Shown: piece after piece, positions 7,197 to 15,651 of the stretch
Layout: the number at the start of each line of letters is the position of its first letter
Numbering within the stretch: the first letter of the stretch is position 1
Source: a virus
DNA length: 50,212 nucleotides
Strand: one strand, 5' to 3'
Virus record (IMG/VR): IMGVR_UViG_3300027413_000011
Location: 1-50,212 of that record
Program-made: the position numbers and the translations under genes
Notes under the pieces: model-generated
What the model saw: only the letters and a program-made list of their open reading frames with translations
Database searches by the model: none
Told to the model about the DNA's origin: nothing

Positions 7197-8713
7197 CAAT
7201 TAACTTGACTACTTACTTGTTCTATTTTTTGAATTTCTAAAGTGCCTTGAGTTGTGCCGTTATTTCTAGCATTTAAAAGTACTGTATGTATTTCTCCTGC
7301 TTTTAATAACATAAATTTAAGTTTTAACCCTCCAAAGGTAGGTGTATCTATTATTTCAATAGGTTCGTAATCTCCCTCTATGTTAAATAATTCTACAGCA
7401 GCTCCTCTCTCAAATGTTTCTACACTAGCAGGTTCACCACTTGATTTGCCTGTTAATTTAAAAAATGTTGGATTAACTCCTGTTAAGGATAAAGCAAAAC
7501 CAGCTAATGCTACTACGGCATCATCAACTTCGTCGTTTGAAAATTGCCTAAATAAAAATTCAATGGATTTTAACGCAGCATATTTACCCCTAGCTTGATC
7601 ATCTTCAATATCTCCTGGTGTTAGGTTATATTCAATGTTTTCGTTACCTTTTATTAATGCTTGAACCTTAGGTCTTAGTTCTTCAATACCCTCTCTATAT
7701 TGATCTGCTGTGTATGATTTTTCATCTTTAGTAAGATTATAATCATTTTTAACTTTAGTATATTGTTGTAGCATTGCTTTAGCTTTACCACCTTGGGCAG
7801 CTTCTTGTTTTAATGAAACCGCAACTAAAGGTTTTTTAGCTTCTCCCCAAAAATCATTAAATAAATCATTTAAAGTTTCAACTCCTTCAATAGCTTGTAT
7901 GTCACCAGGAGAAGATATTTCTATATATAAATCTCCAGGACACCATTTATCAGCAGGATAACCTGTTATTTTAGTTGCTTGGGTTCTTATTTCATCAAAA
8001 TCTCCTGTCCTAATAAGTTTTTGTTTTGGGTATACTTCTTTTATAGCTAGAGCTGAAGATAAGGGTTGATTTAAAAATTTAATGAATCTTGTTGTATTTT
8101 GAGCTCCTTCTAAAAATTCTAATACTTCTTTTTTAACATCATTAGTTTCACCCGGTATTCCTTCTTGAAAACTTTCTATAAGTTGTTCTATTCTAGAATC
8201 AAAATTTTCAGAATCAAAAGGTGAATCTATATTTGAGGCATAAAACATGGATACTAGTCCTTCTTTTACATCTGTGCTTGTGCTATCTTCTTTACCTGTC
8301 CCTTTAATAGGAAGTAAATATTGTTTATCTTTAAATTTAAATTCTGCTCTACCTAAACTAGAACCTTTACCTTTTTCTCCTCTTTTATAATCTGTTAAAT
8401 CCTTTATTTCGGGGTTATCAGCTAATTGTTTAATTAAAGCATAAACTTCATTTCTTAAAGTATCAGAAATTGAACCTTTAGGTGGTATTTCAGAAAATTT
8501 AATACCTTTAGGGGTAATTTCTAAAGTGCCGTAATCTGAAAATAAATTGGTTTTATTAAAAAAATCTTCTAATTCTGGGTTTTCTAGTAGAATGTTAAAT
8601 TCTTCTTTTAGTATATTTTTCATTAATAAGGTATCCTGCTTATCATTCATGTCAGGATATCCTTTATTAAATTTATAAGAATATAATTTTAAAAACTTAT
8701 CTATTGAATTCAT
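7196..8713 (-). CDS. Hypothetical protein with possible PD-(D/E)xK-like nuclease core
   Basis: A 505-residue protein with no certain family. An amphipathic helix 'MKNILKEEFNILLENPE' (31-47) resembles the helical leaders seen in neighbouring proteins. Its Met31 could be an alternative start. In the middle, 'KEGLVSMFYAS' (E151), 'DKWCPGDLYIEI' (D261) and 'KPLVAVSLKQE' (K302) occur in the order and with the strand pattern of a restriction-like fold (E ... P-G-D ... S-L-K). The usual acidic residue before x-K is replaced by Ser, so activity is uncertain. The C-terminal about 150 residues look like a separate beta-rich domain. It overlaps by one base with the upstream 159-residue gene. A packaged nuclease is possible but unproven. 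Confidence 0.7.
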   Translation of the reverse strand: MNSIDKFLKLYSYKFNKGYPDMNDKQDTLLMKNILKEEFNILLENPELEDFFNKTNLFSDYGTLEITPKGIKFSEIPPKGSISDTLRNEVYALIKQLADNPEIKDLTDYKRGEKGKGSSLGRAEFKFKDKQYLLPIKGTGKEDSTSTDVKEGLVSMFYASNIDSPFDSENFDSRIEQLIESFQEGIPGETNDVKKEVLEFLEGAQNTTRFIKFLNQPLSSALAIKEVYPKQKLIRTGDFDEIRTQATKITGYPADKWCPGDLYIEISSPGDIQAIEGVETLNDLFNDFWGEAKKPLVAVSLKQEAAQGGKAKAMLQQYTKVKNDYNLTKDEKSYTADQYREGIEELRPKVQALIKGNENIEYNLTPGDIEDDQARGKYAALKSIEFLFRQFSNDEVDDAVVALAGFALSLTGVNPTFFKLTGKSSGEPASVETFERGAAVELFNIEGDYEPIEIIDTPTFGGLKLKFMLLKAGEIHTVLLNARNNGTTQGTLEIQKIEQVSSQVN

Positions 8714-9192
8714 TATACATCTATTTCTACATCGGTTGTATCATCTATTTCTACCTCTGTTGTATCATCTACAGCTACATCATCGCTTGTTCCTGCATCT
8801 ACACCAGCTGCTGCTTCATCATCTGAACCTGGTGCTCCATATCGTAACATACGAGCTATTGCTTCAACTGCACGTTCTTCTTCAGGAAGATTTAGTAAAT
8901 AATATTTTTTGCCTTCTATTTGTGCTATCCAACTTCTACCCATCCATATTAGATAAAAATTTTGATCGTTTCTTAAGTTAATTCTAAATGTAGTTGGTCT
9001 AGGTGCCACCCAGTCTATTGAGGATAAAAATGGATCAAAATCAGCTGTTAGTAAAGATATTATGATTTCTTTAAGCTCAGGAAATTTCGTTAGCTCATCG
9101 TATTCAACAGATGCTATTTCAGCTTTTTTTCTGTCTCTGATGACTTCAAAGGCTAGGCCTTGAATTCGCTCTTTAAATTCTTGTTTTGTCAT
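8713..9192 (-). CDS. Hypothetical 159-residue protein with acidic repeat tail
   Basis: An N-terminal helical part ('MTKQEFKERIQGLAFEVI') and a compact alpha/beta centre ('TTFRINLRNDQNFYLIWMG', 'SWIAQIEGKKYYLLNL') are followed by a low-complexity acidic tail. The tail ends in two copies of D-D-T-T-(E/D)-V-E-I-D. The start codon overlaps the stop of the 1243-residue gene (TAATG), so translation is probably coupled. No family is recognised. The context is the run of probable virion-internal proteins. Confidence 0.7.
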   Translation of the reverse strand: MTKQEFKERIQGLAFEVIRDRKKAEIASVEYDELTKFPELKEIIISLLTADFDPFLSSIDWVAPRPTTFRINLRNDQNFYLIWMGRSWIAQIEGKKYYLLNLPEEERAVEAIARMLRYGAPGSDDEAAAGVDAGTSDDVAVDDTTEVEIDDTTDVEIDV

Positions 9193-12100
9193 TATTTTCT
9201 AAGTTCTTTAAGAATAGTTTCTGCCATTCTTTTCTTTTGCTTAGCAGTTGGACCTTTACCTCCACCTTTTCTTTTAATATTAGCTATTTTACCAGCAATT
9301 TTACCAGCATATTCTTTATCAACACCTTTTTGTTTATCTAAATCTTTAGATAATGACTTAAAGCTTTCTCTTAACCCCTCTTCTAAAGCTTCAACTTCTG
9401 CAGGGGTCATTTTAAGTTTAAGTTGACTTATTATTTGTTGTGCTGAGGTATTTGGAAGAGTTTTTAGTTTTTTAATTAACTTATGGAGTAAATTTTCACC
9501 ATCTTGTACTTTATTTAAAGTTTTATCTATAATTCTATCTGACATATCAGTTTCATCTATTTTATCTTCTTCTAATCCCAAAATACCCTTTTGAAGTGCA
9601 TCTGGTAGTTTACTTTGTTTACCTTTTAATCCTGGGTTGTCATCGTATTTGTCTGTTGATGCTTGTTTTTCTGGTATTGGACCCATTAAAGCTGCTTTAA
9701 CGAGTTCATTTAGTCTGTTTTTATCCATTTTTTTAAAGTAATTTGAGTAGTTTTTTTCGGATTTTTCTTGAGCGTCTTCCATCATAGCATCTATTTCATC
9801 TAGCTTTTGCTTTTCTTTCTTTAAGAATGCTGCTGTAGCCATCTGTTTTTTCTTTTTATCAGATTTACCTTGGAATTGTGGTGCATCTGAATTCGTGAAG
9901 TCTTCTATATGATCACCTAAATCTGCATTTTTACCTAATTTTTCTCTAAGTTTTGTTATTTCTTTAATAGCCATACCATATATCACTTTATCAGGGTTAG
10001 GGTATTTTTTAATAAAATCTGGGTTTGATTTTAATACCGCTGCATATCTTTGTTTATATTTGTCTAATACTGCTTTAGATTCATCTTCAGTAAGACCTTC
10101 AGTTAAAGTGTAATTTACTTCTTGTGATGCATTCCAAATAGGAGTTTCTATTTCTTTTTCCTTTTCTCCTTTTTGAGTAATTCCTAAACCACTAAAAGCA
10201 GCTTCTATAGCTTTAGCATCTTCTCCTTTAACATTACTTAACTCCATTTTTATTTGTTTTAGAGCATATTCTAGTTCCCCTCTAGTTATTCCAGGCATTT
10301 CATTTAAGAATATTTCAAAAAATACATCTATAACTTGAGACGGTTGTAATAGTTGAGATAGAGATACTTTTAATTGGTCATAATCATCAAATATATCTAA
10401 AACATTAACAACATCTTGAGTTGCTTTTCTCTCAGTTGCTTCTTTAACTTCTTCTTTATCATCTAAGGTTTTTAACCTATCATCCCCAAGCATCTTGTTC
10501 ACCATTCTTACTATGATGCTTTTTTTCTTAAGCTTATCAGGGAGTGCTAAAAATAAAGCTATTATAACTGGGGCAACTTCTACATTTCTATCTATTAATT
10601 TAAGTTTTCGTTTTAAATTAGGTTTTTTATTAAAAAAGGCCTTGACTCTTTTCTCTTGAGAAGTGTCTATGCCATTTTCTTCTTCCCCTTTTTCTTTACC
10701 CTTTTCTAAACCAACCTCTTCTTCACTATCCATAAAAATGTATCTACCACTTTTATCTTTAGTTGAAAATCCTAAACCTTTTAATTTTTCTAGTTCATTA
10801 GGTTTTAAAGTATCTATGTTAAGGATACTTAATCTTTTACCATCTTTTTGAGTAGAAGATTTATACATACTACCTAATAAAGCAATTACTTCATCTCTTT
10901 TACTTGCAATATCTGAATCACTAATTGCTTGTTCTATTCTATCTGCTACTACTCCTTCTTTAATTGAGGTAAATATACTTTCAGCTAATCCTAATTTAGC
11001 AGCGGATTTTCCTTTTTTACCTCCACCTAACATTTTAGCTTTAGCTCTAGTATCAAATTTAATACCTGTTGCTTTTGATATTTTGTCTAAAAATATAGAT
11101 GGATTTTTTCTAATAGAAAGAATTAAGATAGCTAAATCTTTTAGTTCTTTAGAAGCTTCTTCATTATCTCTAATATCTTTTAAATCGCTTACTAATTCAC
11201 TTTTAATACCTTCATTTTCAAGTTTATTATAAATGTCTAATTTAGGATTAATTTGTCCTAGTATTGTAGCAATTTGATTATTTCGATTTACATTATTAAA
11301 ATTAGCTTTTGATGGTTTTGATGTTGTAGTTGTTGTAGATGATTTTGAAGAAGGAGAATCTTTGGGTTTTAATCTTTTTCCATCATCTGGTTTATATCTA
11401 GTGTATAAAAAATTATATATTAAATTTGGAATATTATTAGGTGTTTCTGTTGAGGGGACATCTTTAGCTGCTATATCTCCTATACTTACAGTTTCAAATG
11501 AACTTTGAGTTCCCATATTATCAACAGCATCTTGTACTGTTTGATTTGAAACACTGCTGTGTGTATCTACTTTATTGTAATCAATATTAACTTTTACATC
11601 ATCTCCTAATGCATTTTTAACAATTTTTGTAATTTGTTCACCTGCTTGTTTACTAATTTTTTCAGCTGTACTTATTCTTCCATCTATTAAATCACTACCA
11701 TCATCAGCTTGGTTACTATCTCCATCAGCTTGATTTGATACAGTTCCTCCAAAATCAATGTCTAAATCTATTGATGTTACATTTTTACCCTTTAAATCTT
11801 CTAATTGTTGATTTAAATCTTGTAGTGTTTTTGTAACTAAATCTTTTACAATTTCACCACTTTCTCCATCTGAAAGTTGGTATTCTCCTACATCATAAGT
11901 TTGAACTGCTGCACTATTAGTATCAGTATTATCTAAATTAGTATCACCAATATTTACATTAGCATCATCTAAGGCTTGTTCTACTTGATCTACTATACTA
12001 TCAGAAGTTGAATTAGCAGCATCTGTTCTAATAATTTTTACATTTCCTGTTTGAACATCATCTGTGTCTGTTAAAGCATTTCCATCTCCAGTATCAAGAA

Positions 12101-12923
12101 AATCTGCATATGGGTCTTGGGCTGTGCCTGCTTCTCCACCTTTTGATACGTTCTCGTCACCTCCACCTAATTTTTCTATGTCAGCAACTCCTAAAGCAAC
12201 ACCTCCAACACCAATACTAGCAAAAAGAACTCTTAATAGTTTTTCTGTCCAGGGATATTTTTTAAACATTTTACGAGCCCACATCCCCTCTGGAGATTTT
12301 TCTACCTCTTCAAAATATTCTTTTGAACCAATAAATCCTGGCGTTCTTACAAGGTCTCCATTTCCATCTTCAAATGAATCAGGGGTTGATACTACGTATA
12401 TTACATTGGGTTTTAAAATTCCATCTTCTTTCCTTGCAGTATCATTAAATACAGGCATATCATTAGCTGTAAAGTCTTCAACTTTTTTTCCTTTCCAAGT
12501 AAAGGTATCACCGGGTTTTAAAGATTTAATTTGTTCTGTTGAGGTAAATTCACCTAAATCCTCTTCATTTAAGTTCTTCTTAGTTTTTAGTATTTGAATA
12601 GTTCTAAGAAGTTTCTGAGGGTCTAAATCTTTTGGAATTGAAGTTATATCCTTAAAAAACCCTTTAACATCTTTAGTTTTTGATTTTACATCACCAATGG
12701 TAGACTTAATTTTTGACTTTATATTGGATGGTAATTTTGAAAATTTAGATTTTAGTTTTTTTAAGAAATTTTCATTTAAATTTTCCCTTAAAATATTATT
12801 TTCTTCACAGTAATTTTCAATTATAACTTCAAATAAAAGGTCAAGAAAATCCTCACTATTAGAATTTTCATCTTCTAGTAGAGGATTGTTTCCTAGATAT
12901 TTGTGCAAATCAAAATTTTGCAT
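9192..12923 (-). CDS. Giant tagged protein, 1243 residues, probable virion or cargo protein
   Basis: It begins 'MQNFDLHKYLGNNPLLEDEN', a variant of the tag shared by six genes here, closest to that of the 221-residue gene ('NPLLESE'). Candidate (L/I)-x-E sites in the first 130 residues are L-L-E (15-17), L-N-E (49-51) and L-N-E (118-120). The L-N-E at 118-120 precedes a small beta domain ('GDTFTWKGKKVEDF', 'PNVIYVVSTPD'). A predicted hydrophobic helix follows at about residue 230 ('VLFASIGVGGVALGVADI'), then a Thr/Asp-rich low-complexity region (about 255-490), a Ser/Thr-rich linker, and a long helical Lys/Glu-rich half. No enzymatic motif was found. Very large size with low-complexity linkers suits a structural or ejected protein. 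Function is unknown. Confidence 0.8.
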   Translation of the reverse strand: MQNFDLHKYLGNNPLLEDENSNSEDFLDLLFEVIIENYCEENNILRENLNENFLKKLKSKFSKLPSNIKSKIKSTIGDVKSKTKDVKGFFKDITSIPKDLDPQKLLRTIQILKTKKNLNEEDLGEFTSTEQIKSLKPGDTFTWKGKKVEDFTANDMPVFNDTARKEDGILKPNVIYVVSTPDSFEDGNGDLVRTPGFIGSKEYFEEVEKSPEGMWARKMFKKYPWTEKLLRVLFASIGVGGVALGVADIEKLGGGDENVSKGGEAGTAQDPYADFLDTGDGNALTDTDDVQTGNVKIIRTDAANSTSDSIVDQVEQALDDANVNIGDTNLDNTDTNSAAVQTYDVGEYQLSDGESGEIVKDLVTKTLQDLNQQLEDLKGKNVTSIDLDIDFGGTVSNQADGDSNQADDGSDLIDGRISTAEKISKQAGEQITKIVKNALGDDVKVNIDYNKVDTHSSVSNQTVQDAVDNMGTQSSFETVSIGDIAAKDVPSTETPNNIPNLIYNFLYTRYKPDDGKRLKPKDSPSSKSSTTTTTSKPSKANFNNVNRNNQIATILGQINPKLDIYNKLENEGIKSELVSDLKDIRDNEEASKELKDLAILILSIRKNPSIFLDKISKATGIKFDTRAKAKMLGGGKKGKSAAKLGLAESIFTSIKEGVVADRIEQAISDSDIASKRDEVIALLGSMYKSSTQKDGKRLSILNIDTLKPNELEKLKGLGFSTKDKSGRYIFMDSEEEVGLEKGKEKGEEENGIDTSQEKRVKAFFNKKPNLKRKLKLIDRNVEVAPVIIALFLALPDKLKKKSIIVRMVNKMLGDDRLKTLDDKEEVKEATERKATQDVVNVLDIFDDYDQLKVSLSQLLQPSQVIDVFFEIFLNEMPGITRGELEYALKQIKMELSNVKGEDAKAIEAAFSGLGITQKGEKEKEIETPIWNASQEVNYTLTEGLTEDESKAVLDKYKQRYAAVLKSNPDFIKKYPNPDKVIYGMAIKEITKLREKLGKNADLGDHIEDFTNSDAPQFQGKSDKKKKQMATAAFLKKEKQKLDEIDAMMEDAQEKSEKNYSNYFKKMDKNRLNELVKAALMGPIPEKQASTDKYDDNPGLKGKQSKLPDALQKGILGLEEDKIDETDMSDRIIDKTLNKVQDGENLLHKLIKKLKTLPNTSAQQIISQLKLKMTPAEVEALEEGLRESFKSLSKDLDKQKGVDKEYAGKIAGKIANIKRKGGGKGPTAKQKKRMAETILKELRK

Positions 12924-12929
12924 TGTGTT

Positions 12930-13100
12930 TTATTTTTTATCTTCAGCTACTGATGCTTTTTTGTATTCACCAATAAGCTTTTTTATCTTTGTAGCTGCAC
13001 TTCTTGCTCGGCCATGTGCTGCCTTACTTGGTTTTGAATGTTCTAATGACATTTCAGCCCATAACTCGGCCATTTTTAGATAGATTTCATTTGAGTCCAT
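12930..13100 (-). CDS. Small basic Hc1/histone-H1-like protein
   Basis: A 56-residue protein: an N-terminal acidic helix 'MDSNEIYLKMAELWAEMS', then a basic helix containing 'SKAAHGRARSAATKIKKLI'. The pattern K-A-A-x-x-R-A-R-x-A-x-x-x-I-K-K-L is close to that of the small histone H1-like (Hc1) proteins common in Bacteroidetes, which have an acidic helix followed by such a helix and bind DNA. The start at 13098-13100 is preceded by TTGTTATG, like other starts here. It lies between two tagged genes, suggesting a head-associated DNA-binding protein. The family resemblance is from pattern only. Confidence 0.65.
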   Translation of the reverse strand: MDSNEIYLKMAELWAEMSLEHSKPSKAAHGRARSAATKIKKLIGEYKKASVAEDKK

Positions 13101-13141
13101 AACAATTTAATTTAATAATGTTTATAATAATATTTAGGTGA

Positions 13142-13807
13142 TTAAGCCTCTTCGTCTGCAGCTATACTTCTTTCGTGTTGGATAATAGTATTACTAATTT
13201 GTCTTACTAATTTATCATCACCTTGCTCTCTAGCCATTTCTCTTGCTTTTTTAAGTAAACCTTCTAGTCCTGAATCATCTGCTGATTGTCCAGATACTTC
13301 TGCATCTACTTCAATGTCCATTTCTTCTGATTCGTCATCAATTTTAACATCTTTTTTAATGTCAACATCAATTTCATCTTTTTCATCTACATCAACATCT
13401 ACTTCTTTAGCTTCATCTAAATCCTCTTCATACATTTCTGCTTCTTCATTTAAAATAGAAGTGATTCTTTCTCTGATCATGTCTTTAAGACCTTCTTTAG
13501 TAAGACCTTCTTTAACAGATTTTTTCTTTTTCTTAGCTTTTGCTTCAGCTTTAGCTTCTTTTTCTTCTTTTGCTTCAGCTTTTTTATCAAATGCAAGATC
13601 TTTTTCTAAATCTTTTATTTCTTTAGATACGTTTTTAATAGCTTTTTTATGGTGAGCTGCTTTTTCTTTAGCATCTTCATCTTTCATGTCTACTTTATCA
13701 AGTTTAGCTTCTTGCTTTTCAAGCTTTTCTTTGGCTGCCTTTAATTTAGCTTCGCTTTCTAGTAGCGGGTTGCTGTAAAGGAAACTTCTTAAATCAAATT
13801 CATTCAT
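13142..13807 (-). CDS. Tagged Lys/Glu-rich protein, head-core or scaffold-like
   Basis: A 221-residue protein starting 'MNEFDLRSFLYSNPLLESE', with a possible processing site after L-L-E. Residues about 20-100 are almost entirely Lys, Glu and Ala and should form a long helix or coiled coil. Next comes 'GLKDMIRERITSILNEEAE', the same kind of helix ending in L-N-E seen elsewhere. An acidic repeat-like section ('VDVDVDEKDEIDVDIKKDV') and a C-terminal helical part follow. Composition resembles prohead core proteins such as T4 gp22, gp67 and gp68, but no homology can be shown by eye. A class II motif lies 23 bases before the ATG. Confidence 0.75.
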   Translation of the reverse strand: MNEFDLRSFLYSNPLLESEAKLKAAKEKLEKQEAKLDKVDMKDEDAKEKAAHHKKAIKNVSKEIKDLEKDLAFDKKAEAKEEKEAKAEAKAKKKKKSVKEGLTKEGLKDMIRERITSILNEEAEMYEEDLDEAKEVDVDVDEKDEIDVDIKKDVKIDDESEEMDIEVDAEVSGQSADDSGLEGLLKKAREMAREQGDDKLVRQISNTIIQHERSIAADEEA

Positions 13808-13829
13808 TTTGTTAGGTTTTTAGTATATT

Positions 13830-13838
13830 GATAAATAT
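13830..13838 (-). promoter_or_regulatory. Class II motif ATATTTATC, candidate late promoter
   Basis: ATATTTATC on the minus strand, 22 bases before the ATG of the 221-residue tagged gene. This is one of the larger spacings in the set and would allow a short A-rich leader. Confidence 0.5.
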
Positions 13839-13876
13839 GTGGAAATCTATTGTCTGTGCGGTTTATTTTAGGATTT

Positions 13877-14362
13877 TTATGATTTTTTGCCCCATGTTTT
13901 ACCTTTACCTGAAGCTTTACATTTTGATGGGGTGGGTTTACATGCAGGGTATTTGGCTCTTTTTTCTCCTTTTTTTCTCCCACATGGTTTATATTTCTTT
14001 TTTCCTGTTTTAGGATCTTTTCTTCCAGTGTTACAGTCTACCCATCCTGTTCCTTTATTACGTTTGAACCATTTATTTAATGATTCATCTTCTAGTAATG
14101 TTTCTGTAATTTCTTTTAAATCTTTCCAAATTTTACCATCTCTACATCTAACTACTGCACCTGATTTGTATGCTGATGGTTCATCATATTTACGGTCTGC
14201 GATTCGTAAACATCTGTCACGTTTTTTTTCTTTGGATTTTTTCTTTTTTCTTTTGGCAGATTTACGGGCACGTTTTTTACCCTTTTGTTGTTTTTTCTTT
14301 TTTCTTTCAAAAAGAAGTTCTTCTAGGATACCTTCAACTCTATTTTCTTGAAGATTAGTCAT
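13877..14362 (-). CDS. Very basic protein with conserved Cys motifs, probable virion DNA-binding protein
   Basis: A 161-residue protein, strongly positive. The start at 14360-14362 (MTNLQENR) overlaps the previous stop as ATGACTAA and is preferred to an ATG five codons upstream inside the preceding gene. A helix 'NRVEGILEELLFERKKKK' leads into a 35-residue Lys/Arg stretch. Then comes 'CLRIADRKYDEPSAYKSG' with 'AVVRCRDGKIWK', and finally 'WFKRNKGTGWVDCNTG' with 'CGRKKGEKRAKYPAC'. I recall both segments as recurring in proteins of T4-like marine phages, sometimes with the DUF5872-like domain. The paired Cys and basic content fit nucleic-acid binding or head packaging. Function is unproven. Confidence 0.75.
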   Translation of the reverse strand: MTNLQENRVEGILEELLFERKKKKQQKGKKRARKSAKRKKKKSKEKKRDRCLRIADRKYDEPSAYKSGAVVRCRDGKIWKDLKEITETLLEDESLNKWFKRNKGTGWVDCNTGRKDPKTGKKKYKPCGRKKGEKRAKYPACKPTPSKCKASGKGKTWGKKS

Positions 14363-14912
14363 CGTCTTCCATATCATCTCCTACAGAAGCTAAATCATCT
14401 AAAATAGCTTCAAATGTAGTATCCCTTGGATTTCTACTTGAACCAAAATCAAATGCACTATAAGCATCTCCTTGATTAAATTCATCTGGGAAATATCGTT
14501 CCATTATTCTACTAACTTCACCTGAAATTTCTTGAAGTTTATCCATATAATAATTTAATTCTACAACTGCTTCTCCTGGAGACATATTTTCTTTTAATGG
14601 TTTTTCTTTAGCCAACATAGCCCTAACTTTTTCTGCTGTCTCACTATCTTTTTTATAATTAGGATTTTTTTCTAATTCAGCTTCTATTCTTGCCCTATTT
14701 ATTTCTCTAGTTTTATCTTCAGTATGACCTTCTTTAACAAAGCTAAGAACACTACCATTAGATAAATGAACTACTTCACCATTCTGAAGTCTTTCCATTT
14801 GTTTTTGAGTGATTTCAATACCATCTCCTTTAGCTACTACTTTATCTTCATCTGATTTATCCTCAGCTAGGTATTGTTTTTTAAACCATCTATGTGCATC
14901 GAAATTATCCAT
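14355..14912 (-). CDS. Tagged acidic protein, 185 residues
   Basis: It begins 'MDNFDAHRWFKKQYLAEDK', a divergent tag that keeps M-D-N-F-D and Y-L-A-E, with a possible cleavage after residue 17. The body is helical and charged: 'GDGIEITQKQMERLQNGEVV' looks like a small compact unit, followed by helices with 'KPLKENMSPGEAVVELNYYM' and an acidic tail ending in Asp. It overlaps the next gene by eight bases. A class II motif sits 13 bases upstream of the ATG. No family is recognised. The shared tag suggests the same destination as the other tagged proteins. Confidence 0.75.
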   Translation of the reverse strand: MDNFDAHRWFKKQYLAEDKSDEDKVVAKGDGIEITQKQMERLQNGEVVHLSNGSVLSFVKEGHTEDKTREINRARIEAELEKNPNYKKDSETAEKVRAMLAKEKPLKENMSPGEAVVELNYYMDKLQEISGEVSRIMERYFPDEFNQGDAYSAFDFGSSRNPRDTTFEAILDDLASVGDDMEDDD

Positions 14913-14925
14913 GTGTGTATTTTGT

Positions 14926-14934
14926 TATAAATAT
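14926..14934 (-). promoter_or_regulatory. Class II motif ATATTTATA, candidate late promoter
   Basis: TTAATATTTATAAC on the minus strand, 13 bases before the ATG of the 185-residue tagged gene, followed by an A/C-rich leader. Confidence 0.55.
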
Positions 14935-14952
14935 TAATATCCCTAAGAAAAA

Positions 14953-15522
14953 TTACTTTTTTAGATTATTTAAATATTCTAATCCTTCTTGTAATTCTTT
15001 TTCTAATTTATCTTTGTCTACATTACCTATCCACCTTTCAACTTCACCTGATTCAGTTACAAAACCATCGTTAGATTGTTCTGATTTGGCTTTGATAAAA
15101 GATTTGTATTCTTCTATTAATTTATCTATTTCTTTATTGTGGGTTTGAGTTTTATGATCTTCCCATTTACCCTCTAACTTTAATTTTGTTTCTTTTTCAG
15201 TAGTGCAATTTAAACACATACCATGGGCTTTAAAGTAATGGGAGTCTAGTTGTTTATTCATTATACCCTTACACGTAGGACAAAATAAAGGTACTGCTGC
15301 GGTTTTAAATTTATCTAATTTGGTGATATTTTGCTTAATACCATCCTTTATAGTCCATTTACGACCATTTTCTTCCCAAATATCACCTTCTTTATGAAAT
15401 TCTTCTTGTTTGGTATAGCCTATACCTTGACCAGTTCGTTCACCACTTTTACCTTTAATAATATTACGTAAACGTTCTACGTCTTTTTTATTGAAATCTT
15501 TCTTTAAAACGTTATCGCTCAT
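14953..15522 (-). CDS. Zinc-ribbon protein of unknown function
   Basis: A 189-residue protein. The N-terminal third ('KKDVERLRNIIKGK', 'GDIWEENGRKWTIKDGIKQN') is well ordered. A central zinc-binding motif 'FCPTCKGIMNKQLDSHYF' continues to 'HGMCLNC', giving four Cys and nearby His. The C-terminal half is helical and charged. The layout is one I recall from T4-like marine phages, annotated only as hypothetical. The ATG overlaps the stop of the 43-residue gene (ATGA), so the two are coupled. Nucleic-acid binding is plausible from the zinc ribbon, but no catalytic residues are evident. Confidence 0.75.
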   Translation of the reverse strand: MSDNVLKKDFNKKDVERLRNIIKGKSGERTGQGIGYTKQEEFHKEGDIWEENGRKWTIKDGIKQNITKLDKFKTAAVPLFCPTCKGIMNKQLDSHYFKAHGMCLNCTTEKETKLKLEGKWEDHKTQTHNKEIDKLIEEYKSFIKAKSEQSNDGFVTESGEVERWIGNVDKDKLEKELQEGLEYLNNLKK

Positions 15523-15650
15523 CGTCCTTGCCCTCTGTATGCTTTTTTGTAGTGTTTAGAACTTTTGGTTGATGAAGTTTTAGTTTTAGAGTGTATACCT
15601 TTTCTCTTTTTCTTTACACCTGAAGGTGCGTTTGATGTTAGTATTGCCAT
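15519..15650 (-). CDS. Small basic 43-residue protein
   Basis: A very basic peptide with 'KKKRKGIHSKTKTSSTKSS' and C-terminus 'KHYKKAYRGQGR'. The ATG is one base after the stop of the nucleotidase, and the TGA overlaps the next ATG (ATGA), so it sits in a translationally coupled string. I recall small basic peptides of this type, with the Y-R-G-Q-G ending, from other marine T4-like phages, but no function is known to me. Nucleic-acid or ribosome binding is possible from charge alone. Confidence 0.7.
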   Translation of the reverse strand: MAILTSNAPSGVKKKRKGIHSKTKTSSTKSSKHYKKAYRGQGR

Positions 15651-15651
15651 T

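Noticed and set aside
12064-12597. Plus-strand open frame of 177 codons
   Set aside because: It lies fully antisense to the 1243-residue tagged gene, whose composition and tag make it the real one.
13314-13655. Plus-strand Ser/Phe-rich frame of 113 codons
   Set aside because: Antisense shadow of the Lys/Glu-rich tagged protein; its low complexity mirrors that gene.
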